From: Toxonevra muliebris
Lineage: Eukaryota; Arthropoda; Insecta; Diptera; Pallopteridae
Length of the DNA stretch: 64,000 bases
Direction: 5' to 3'
NCBI GenBank assembly: GCA_963691655.1
Contig: CAVNUY010000016.1
Span: forward strand, 124,001-188,000
Below the pieces are notes generated by a model. That model saw only the letters and a list, made by a program, of their open reading frames with translations, was not told the DNA's origin and did not search any database. The position numbers and the translations under genes are program-made. Positions 55,458 to 64,000 of this stretch are shown here, piece after piece; within the stretch, counting starts at the first letter, position 1, and every line of letters begins with the position of its first letter.

Positions 55458-56437
55458 CAAGGCCGTATTTAGGGGGAGGGTTTTGGGGGTTCTGACCCCC
55501 CCCCCCCCCCCCCCCCGAAATGTGGAAACTTTATTCTAATTTTTGAGATTAATTGCCAATGGATGGAAAAAAAGTCAAAATAAAATCTGTTTAACGATAT
55601 TTTTTACTTCCATCGGTTTTTCTAAAAAGTCAAATATAAAAAATAAATTTGAAATCTTAGTTACACTATGCGATCAAATCCGATTTGTTTTCTTCGACAT
55701 GAGGTTTGACTACGGATTCAAAAAGAGAAGGTGATACTGAGCCCTCCTGCATTCATAGTTTTTCTGGGTCAGTAACTGTTTTTGATTTAAGGTTTCGTCC
55801 TGAATCAGTTTGAAAAGTTTAAAAATTAATAAAAATAGAAAAAATTATCGGATTCTTGTAAAATAAGACTTGATTGAACCCCATTTTTTCCTTAAACGTG
55901 ACGTAATGGGAAGTTTTTGACCTCAGACTCGTGTTCAACGTGAAAAATTCTTTCGCAAAAACTGCATCTTATTAGCAAAATCCATCTTAAAATTAATTTT
56001 TCAACGCATTATTGCTCAGAGCACCACAACTAGAATGATCTCTTTCAATGCAGTGACTTCACGAATTTAGGGATTATAAGCCAACCTCTCCTGGGTTCCT
56101 TATTATTGATAATGGCTCAAATTCCCAATGATGATCATTTGAAAATAATTAGCCTCTTCAATTTTTGGTAATTTTTTTAAGGTTGGGTACATCATCAGTA
56201 GTGGGAAAAAATGCACTAGAATGCAAATTGAATAATATTTATTTGAAAAAATTTAATTTGATTATTCTGGGAATTTTTTTGTCACTTTTTGCCATTTTTT
56301 GAGGTTAAGATTACAAAAAAATCGGAAAATTTTTCCTAAAATTTTAATTTTATAGGGTCCATCAAATGCATCATTGATTTAATTTATTGTATTTCAAAAT
56401 CAGTTTGATAAAAATTATTTATGAATATTTTCTGAAA
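55458..56437 (+). mobile_element. Non-autonomous hAT-type element, one end lost
   Basis: Begins CAAGGCCGTATTTAGGGGGA and matches the copy at 21946-22958 in reverse, with only scattered differences. A shared 63-codon frame differs by one residue. The far end stops at TATTTTCTGAAA, so the last 35 bp or so of the terminus are missing. A 17-18 base C-run lies near 55496-55517. No transposase. Confidence 0.8.
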
Positions 56438-58435
56438 TAGTCCCCGTCTCAAATTAAAAATATTTTAATACTTCATATTAATTCCTTGCTATATTACATT
56501 GTGCAACACATTTTTCTCACGGTGAATCGGTCAACACAGGTCGATAGTACTGGTCTAAAGTAACAAAACTCTAAAGCGGGTTTGTAAAGTTAGCTCGGTT
56601 TTAAAAGATATAGGCAATCAAAGTTTGCCTCTTGCAACTTTTTTTTTTATAAATGAAGTGCTCATTTTTTACTACTTTTTTCAGCGAAATACGAATAAAA
56701 ATGTTACTAACAATTTTAACATTATAGAAGTTTCCATATTCAGAAGTTTAAACTACTCATTACATGACTTTTGCAAAAAATAAGCGATAATACTATTAGC
56801 AAAAAGGTATAAAATTTAATAAAGTTTGGGTTTTCAAATTTTTGTTTTTATTATAAACAGAAAATAGAATTCAAGAATATACTAAAACAGCTCAACTCTG
56901 AAAGGCTATAACATTTAAAAGCGAGCTAACTTTTTTAAAACCCTCTTGAATTTAATTATTATTATTATTTTTTTTTCACATTTAAGTAGAATATATTTTA
57001 TTTTCAGTTGGATATCAAACTAAAATAAATATTTGCTTAAATCGAACAAAATACATTAAACTATTAATATCGGATAATTTATTTAAGAAGTTTACAAATT
57101 TATTTAAGAAATAGAAATAGAAGTACATAAGAATAAATATTTTTCGTACAATACGTTATAGTTAAGATATATCACAATTCCTTTCTTTATTAAGTAACCT
57201 AATACCATATTTACATATTGCTACTGAAGTCGTTTTCAAGTAAAAAAGCAAAGGCATCTTCAGGAGGAAGCGAAACTAATTTGCTTTGTTCGGAAGAAAG
57301 CGGTTTTCATATCTTGCTTGACCATGTTGGAAAAGACGTACTTTTTTTTACAACAAACGCCAAACCATTAAATCAATATTGTGATTTTGCTCTAAAGAGA
57401 GAGATCAGTTACCAGCTTTCTCTTTAATCGCTCCTTTGCTTCTGCACAACTGAGCTGAGTTCATCCCATTTTACATGAACATAGTTTTTCATAATATTTA
57501 TCATTAATTGGAATAATAATGCACGCAAAAACCCACTTTATGTAGTTTTCTTTAAACCGATTCAACATTCTTTTACAACCCAAAAGTTTTTTTGTTAACA
57601 AAACCATGCAAATTTCGTATTTTTTCTTAATTTTATCTTTTTCCCCTAAACTCAGTTCATTGCTATTGTTTTTTTTTTTTTTTTTTTGAGAACCCAATCG
57701 AAAATAACATTATTTTTACGACTACTCTCTTGTCAAACTATAAGCATTTCTTTGTGTTGCAATTTAAATGTTTCTAGAAGTTCCAAATATCATTAAATCG
57801 GGCAATAACGGACAAAAGATTTTAATAACACATTATTCTGGATACTTTTGCTAAGAACTTGCTATTTACAACTTTTTGCAATCGATTGCACTAAAAAAGT
57901 AATATTCCATAAAACACAAACACAATTGTTAGGTTTTATATAAAATTACACATGAACCAAACATCGCACAATTGGACAACAACACACAATTATGAAAGAA
58001 GTAGTATTAAGTATTAACCATTTATTTAACACACCTTAACTAATGTTTTCCATATTTACACTTTATCTCCGTTTTAAATTTTGAAGAAATATGTGTGCTT
58101 AAAGGCAGTCAAGTCAACTTGCTACTCAATCAGCTGACTTTGATCATGCTCCAAAAATAAAGTGTTCTCCATAAAATTCAATCCAATATACTTTTTTTCT
58201 ATCTTGGCTATCCAGATTCCGAAAATTAATTCAGTTTCAAAATAAAAAACCATAAAAAATTTGACTTTATGCAAAAAAATTCGGCTTTTGGACCATAGTG
58301 CTTTGGTTAAAAACGGAAGTTGGTCTGTAGAAATTTTGGAAAAGGTAAACGCATCTGGAACTTTATGTGATGGCTCCTCTAACTCCATTTTTTTGGTTTA
58401 AAATTTGAAATTTCTATTTAAGTAATCTCTTTAAC
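56438..58435. other. No recognised gene; two small ORFs of unknown status
   Basis: Mostly AT-rich. 57218-57427 (+) has a 69-codon frame containing ESGFHILLDHVGKDVLFF and AKPLNQYCDFALK, a less biased composition than its neighbours. 58388-58122 (-) has an 88-codon ATG frame starting MELEEPSHKVPDAFTFSKI. Neither matches a family I know. They may be chance or pieces of decayed elements. Confidence 0.3.
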
Positions 58436-58437
58436 TA

Positions 58438-60082
58438 CACTGGCGGTCACAAAAACCGCACCACCCACCAATTTCAAGAAAATCGTTTTAGTGAATGTAA
58501 TTTTTTTTTATTTTTGGGAACAAAATGAACTAAATTGCGAAAGAAACAACATACATACCCACAAATTTTATTACTTTTTAATTAAAACAAAAATATGGAA
58601 GAAATTTTACGTTTTTCAGAGTATCAATTAAAAATAAAAATATTTGTTATATTTTGAAGTAAAACTTAGATTAATTTGTTTCATAATAGAGTCATAAGCA
58701 AAATTGTTTAGTTTGATAGTGCCCCTCTCTTAGCGTTTCTTATGACCGTTATCTTGAATGGCATAGAGTCGACAAGCACTTTAAGGATATCATTCGTTAT
58801 TTTTTAAATACCAAACTTTTTTTAGAACTCCAACAAGGGGTTTTTATTCTTTGGCATGTTTTGATCAACTTTCCGTTTCATTATATGACAGAGGTGGTCT
58901 ATTGAACTTAAACCGCGCGAGCTACCTGATCATTCCCGCCAGAAACACCATTGAAAACATTTTGAATATGCAAACAAATAAGAATTAATAATCTAACTTT
59001 TTTACTATTTCTAAAGTTATCAAACATTAGGCATTAATTACTAACTACCCTTGCCAATTTGGCGCGATGATATGCCGTAGAAGTCGTCCGGAAAAATAAT
59101 GTCATTAATGAGCGAAAGCGCACTAAAATTGGCTTACAGTAATTGCTCCATAAATTTTTTGGGCGCTCACAGTTCCTTCAATATAGTATAAGGGACCCAG
59201 GATATACTATCCAAACGCAAATGTATTGATCAGTCTATAGAATTTCGAAAGATGTCAATTTGCCAGTCGTTAGTCCAAAATATAATTAATTTAAATAACA
59301 AATCAGGAAATACAGAAATTAGAAAGAAATATGGTCGCAACGATTGCAAAAAAAATCTACTAGATCAATACATTTGCGTTTGGGTAGTAGTAGGAGAAAT
59401 CCCTTCAAGCCATATGACTTTGTGGGAATTTGTCCGATCATATAACTTTTCTCGAGTCTGCCAGAGTTCAATTGCTGTAGATTTTAGTCTATGCCAAGCG
59501 ATTTGTTTCCATCCATTTCGTCAACAACGACTTTGGCTGATCGCCTCCCATACAGACCGAACTTTCGTTTCTTTCTGCGTAAGGTTTCGACATTTATATT
59601 CACGTTGTAATAGCTCTTTAGCTCAGTCCTTATTGTGACTACACTTTTGAATCGATAATTTATTGTTTCTCTTTCAGTTTATGCTATTTTCTCTCGTATT
59701 TGTCTTCCATAGTCTTCCTGATCCTTTTGTCCTTTCAAACGGGTATAAATTGCATTTTTTTCTGGATCAGTCCAACAGCAGTCGAATGTAGGCATTAAAT
59801 TTCTTCACTTTATGACACTTTTTGATACCTAAGGACAAAAATTTCGACGTTTTGGTTGCGCGACAATTTTTTATACCTTGCAGTTGTTTTTAACACTTTT
59901 TCAAAAATTCTTCTTTTCGCCAAACAAGCGGAATAAAAAATGGTACATTCCGCTTAAATACATTCTTAAAACATAAACAAGGGAATCTCTTTTACAAAGG
60001 AAGGGAAATTTGGCCTAAGTTGGGAAATATTACCGAAATTGCAGCAGTATTGCAAGTGATGCGGTTTTTGTGACCGCCAGTA
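58438..60082 (-). mobile_element. Tc1-like DNA transposon, decayed copy
   Basis: The 1645-bp element has 22-bp identical terminal inverted repeats (ACTGGCGGTCACAAAAACCG and two more bases) at both ends and a TA duplication (58436-58437, 60083-60084). Transposase traces are on the minus strand. Near 59560 lies a segment like YGRRSAKVVVDEMDGNKSLG, recalling the Tc1 segment before the first catalytic Asp. Near 58900 the segment resembles 'NPIENLW', in broken form. Near 58770 one frame reads KVLVDSMPFKITVIRNAK, matching the Tc1 C-terminus 'LVDSMPRRIQAVIKAKG'. Stops and shifts disable it throughout. The ends are better preserved than the gene, so the copy could have moved in trans. Confidence 0.8.
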
Positions 60083-60084
60083 TA

Positions 60085-61963
60085 AATGATCTCAGATTTT
60101 CTCTAAATAAGTGATACGGACCTAAAATATAAATTTCTATGTATCGATAGATATAAAACTTCGTTTTAAAACGCATTACAAATTTTTGAATAAAAGAAGA
60201 ATGGTAGTGGTAGTATCTTCAATAATATTATTCAGTCAAAATGACTGTCTTTGTAATTCTAAATTACTTGACAGTATTTTCACTTATATAGATTGTTGAA
60301 ATTGTGGAATTATCACAAAGATTACTGATGAGAAACCATAGCGGGTTCCGAAACGATCGTCTGATCTGCTAGTTCTATGAACTTTTTGACATTCTGCTGG
60401 CATCATTGTTCATTTAAAGCTTATTAATTTTAATAAAAATTTTTAAACTGAAAATGACTTCCAATTTTTTTTCAGTTTAATGCTGCCTTTTTGAGTGTCT
60501 TTTAGTGCCTTTTTTGCAATTTTTCTTAGTTTTTAGGTCCACAAAATCCGGTCTCTGATAATGGCAATTCAAGTTTAAAGTCCGCACATAGAATTTAGAA
60601 AAAAATCCTAGATTTCAAAATGCGTCATCAAAATTGACATTTTCAAAAGTATTCAACTTGCACAAATGTAAGTTGAAATCATTATAAATGAAAATCTCAA
60701 ATCAATATTTTGATAATGAAAGCTCCTTTCATTATAATGATTTCATATCAAATTTGTTGACCAATAAATACATCTATTGCTAGGCTGGTTCTTGAAATAT
60801 TTCATAAAGTAGTAGAAATAATAGTAGAAAAAGGAATGGAAAAAGTAGGAGAAAATTGCAGTAAAAAAGTAGTAGAAATAGTGGAACCGTTGGAAAATCT
60901 CGCGCATAATACAAAAGTTGAAAATTTGTTGCACTGTGTAATCAAACGATTACTCGTAAATGCGTAGACGATTATACGAGTACATAAACTTATTGTTGTA
61001 TTCATCAAAAGAATATTTATACATGTACTCGTACGATGCCGTACTCACTCGTGCAGCTCTCTAGTACACACAACAATACTAACACCGCTCGTCTTTTAAT
61101 TTCCTCAGCATCTAGCACCTTCATGCACGCGACGCACAGTGTAGCGTCTCCATACAACCGGTGGACAAAACTAGAAGGAGTAGTGGTAAGCCAATGAAAT
61201 TTTACACAGATATTTTTTACTAAATCGGTTAACGGAGACGCCCACTTCCTATATAAGCTGAATTAAAAAATTACAATATCTCAAAAACTTTTGAAGTAAT
61301 AAACTTGAATTTTTGTTCAGTAGCTACTGATACTGCAACTACTTATTTCTTAAAAATGGTCAAGATATATGGGCGTAGCACGTCCCATACAAAACATGCG
61401 TCTAAATTAGTTTTTTGGCTCAAAACTGCCGTAAAACCCAATCTCATGCCTTGAAAATTGGAGTACGATAACAATTTATAAAAATTATCTAAATCAAAAA
61501 AGTAGGCGTGGCATCTCCAATATAGTCAAAGTATTTTACGGTATATATTAAAGCTGCAATGATTATCTATATTTTTAATGTTTTTTGTGTAATTCATTCA
61601 ATTGATGTAATATACAAAATTAATTAGGTATTATTATCCTTGTAAAATTCAAAAAAAAATTTTTACCGTTCTATATGTTTTATTTATTAGTTTCATAAAA
61701 AACATTTGAAACTTCTACGAGTTTACGAGGGTTGGATAATTTTTTTTGCCAAACTTTCTTCATACTTAATCTGGATCTAATACCTATAGAATATGCATAT
61801 ATACAACTATATTTATTTATGTAAAATATATATATTTATATATGTATGCATAAGTACATACATGGGGTACAACTCAGATACCGCTTAAATTTGGTGTGTT
61901 CACATTTTTCAAAAAATTGCTTTTTTCATTCGAGATTCCGCTAGAAAATTTATTACTACGCCT
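60085..61963. other. No gene seen
   Basis: AT-rich. CACGTCCCATACAAAA and GTAGGCGTGGCATCTCC (61380-61520) look like a decayed dispersed repeat. TACGAGTACAT and ACTCGTACGA words (60955-61060) cluster but form no clear array. Confidence 0.35.
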
Positions 61964-62070
61964 CATTGCTATGAATATTTGTTGTTGCGGTCGCGCGTAA
62001 AGAATATTTTTTGAGCCTCGTTGCCGAAATCATTGCATTGCTATGAATATTTGTTGTTGCGGTCGCGCGC
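61964..62070 (+). repeat. 72-bp direct duplication
   Basis: CATTGCTATGAATATTTGTT followed by GTTGCGGTCGCGCG occurs at 61964 and again at 62036; the second unit is incomplete. Confidence 0.75.
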
Positions 62071-63149
62071 TAACAATATTTGTTTTTGTTTTTCGCTTGA
62101 TCACATTTGGTTGTGTGGTTGATGTCTTATGCTAGTAGCTCAATGGGCTCTTTTGGCTCTTTACAATAAACACAAAAATTTTTGTTGTTATTTTCATTTC
62201 GCAGCGCCCGATCAGGGATAGTTGTTTGTGTGTTTTATTTTGCTTGATCAAATTTCTTTAATTTGTTATTGTCCCACCACCAAAATCATTTAATTTCCTT
62301 CATATCGCATCGAGCACTTGATAAATTTTTGTTGCTGCACTACTGAAATAATAGAAATGTGCGCATAGAAGAATATTGTTGTTTTTTGGGTGTGCTCTGT
62401 TTGGTTTTTGCTTCCATTCTCATTGTGTCACAGGTGATGATGTTGTGATCGTTGTGTTATTGTTGTTGCTTGGCTCCCAATATATTTTTGTTGGTCACCC
62501 CAAGTATTGTCTCTTGAAAGAAATAAGTAAAAATTAGAGAGGAAGTTTTTGGACGATTTTTTTAAAAGGTCTTTAAACTTTGGGGTTTTTTTGTGTTTTA
62601 AGATGGTGATTTTTCAAGTAATGGTACTTCAAAACTAAAAAAGAAAATACATCAAAATTGGGTATCTCCTTAAGGAATAGTACAAATAACATTGAGAAAA
62701 ATTTTCATTATATTTAAAACAAAAATAAAAAAGTTACAGGAGTTAGAAGTGAACCTACCAAAGTAGTAATTACTGCAAAAAAATGTCATTGTTGCAAATG
62801 CTTGACTTTCAATACGTTTTTCATGGCAAAATAAAAGTAATTTTAAGCTTATCTAATTGAAGTATTTACAATTGAACTGCATTCAAATATTATCAATATT
62901 CGAACTTGACTTTATTGAATTGTTTCCACCTTCGTTACACTGTGCGACGTCGGCAGCGGGCAGCTGAACTGTACATCCCTACTCTAGCCAAAGCAAATAT
63001 ATTCTGGCCGTATGGCTTCAATCAGTCAAGTCGGTGAGAAGTTACACGAATACAAACGTACTCTACGATTATATATACATAGATAAATATAGCATTATTA
63101 TAATTTTAAAAAATTTTAAATTTGTAGGGATTGAACTTTTTTAAAAAAA
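62071..63149. other. No gene recognised; possibly 5' region of the next element
   Basis: AT-rich with a GC-richer patch at 62941-63030 (GACGTCGGCAGCGGGCAGC) that could be the 5' untranslated region of the non-LTR element downstream. No ORF is supported. Confidence 0.3.
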
Positions 63150-64000
63150 AATTTGTATGTATTTGAAAACTCTCTTGTTGACGTTATATGTGTTTCGGAA
63201 ACTTGGTTTAGGTCTGACTTGCAGAACTCCCATGTTAATATGAATAATTATAGTCTAATTAAAAATGATTGTATAGATAAAAAAAGGGGGCGGTGTGGCA
63301 ATACACTGCAAAAAGTGCCTAAATAACCATTTATTCAATCGGATGTTTCTGGCATTGAATTTCTTGTAGCTGAAATCTCTGACAACAACACTAAAGTTTT
63401 GGTATCATGTATTTATAATCCTCTATAATTCTAGCATAGAGAGCCATTCTTCGCGAAACTATCTCCTTACCTTATTGATTATGATCATTATTTAATTTGT
63501 GGATATTTCAATGTAAACTAGCTTTGTGACGATCATTATTCTGTGGAGTTATATGATCTTATTGGGTCTGCTGGTCTTTCCGTAGTAAATTCAAAACTCC
63601 GTACAAGATTTGGAAATAATGTTAGACCTAGTCTGCTTAACCTTTTTATCGTAGCTGATGTCTCGCAAGTTTTAAAAATGAACCAAATATTTTTTATATT
63701 TGACCATGACCTAATCTTTTGTACTCTAAATGTTCAACTTAACCGGAAAAATGTCTTCAACACTTCTTCGTGCCGTGTTTTTAATGCTATTAATTTAATC
63801 TGACCTTGAATGTATTAATTAGAATAACTGTTGGTTTTTGGACATTGTCGTAAGAAATTTGAATGTTGTCTTTAATAGTCATGTACCCCTTCATACTATT
63901 ACCATAAATTATAACTCTTGTTCTTGGTATAATAAATATGTTGTTGCTATTAAAAAACGCAATAAATTACACTTTGTTTGGAAAAAGACACCAACGCTAT
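63150..64000 (+). pseudogene. Non-LTR retrotransposon endonuclease remnant, cut by window end
   Basis: The plus strand encodes pieces of an apurinic-type endonuclease. VDVICVSETWFRSDLQNS lies near 63180, with the catalytic Glu in the SETW motif. VLVSCIYNPL follows near 63400, then DYDHYLICGYFNVN near 63480, where the usual GDFN is changed to GYFN. A frame at 63543-63803 gives VVNSKLRTRFGNN, LLNLFIVADVSQVL and IFDHDLIF. The last matches the SDH-like end of the domain. Stops and shifts are frequent. The wording is typical of Jockey/I-type fly elements. RT would lie beyond the window. Confidence 0.75.

Overview
The window is eukaryotic and insect-like: AT-rich, with a split gene, fly-type LTR and non-LTR retrotransposons, mariner/Tc1 and hAT relatives, and no bacterial gene organisation. 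The one host gene I can name is the first coding exon (19068-19717, + strand) of a peroxisomal ABC transporter of subfamily D, the Abcd1/ALD type (fly CG2316). A higher dipteran, plausibly a tephritid fruit fly, fits best; the species is not determined. The fly orthologue lies, as I remember it, on the small Muller F chromosome. That element is X-linked in tephritids, so this could be an X-linked, repeat-rich region (inference).

Layout. 1-3420: fossil repeats with a hairpin cluster. 3421-14953: a Helitron-like element whose 3' hairpin tail was hit by a complete, very young Ty3/gypsy element (3434-14603; 2.77-kb LTRs; Gag with an N-terminal RING-H2 finger; pol in the -1 frame behind an A AAA AAC heptamer). 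14954-19067: old repeat fragments. 19068-19717: Abcd1 exon. 19718-27150: probable intron or flank, with a 208-bp perfect tandem duplication, hAT-type elements (one with a visible empty site) and non-LTR remnants. 27158-29676: decayed gypsy pol lacking integrase. 31250-32378: a pseudogene of a repeat-associated protein family, split by a second Helitron-like copy. 33041-39621 (-): a nearly intact second gypsy element with a G GGA AAC heptamer and possible pseudoknot, an extra ORF after pol, and LTR ends TA...TA. 40346-42066 (-): 5'-truncated RNase H-bearing non-LTR element. 44341-44870 (-): mariner remnant. 45862-52030 (-): complete BEL/Pao element with identical LTRs and an open 1763-codon ORF. 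52266-55070 (-): decayed RTE element. 55458-56437: hAT copy. 58438-60082: decayed Tc1-like element. 63150-64000: non-LTR endonuclease remnant running off the window.

The elements are nested and of different ages. The BEL element (identical LTRs) and the RING-Gag gypsy element (two substitutions and one homopolymer indel seen in 2.77 kb) are the youngest and could still be active. The second gypsy element is older (about 1% LTR divergence). The rest are fossils. The RING-Gag retrotransposon and the extra ORF of the second gypsy element are the best candidates for undescribed biology. All comparisons were made by eye.
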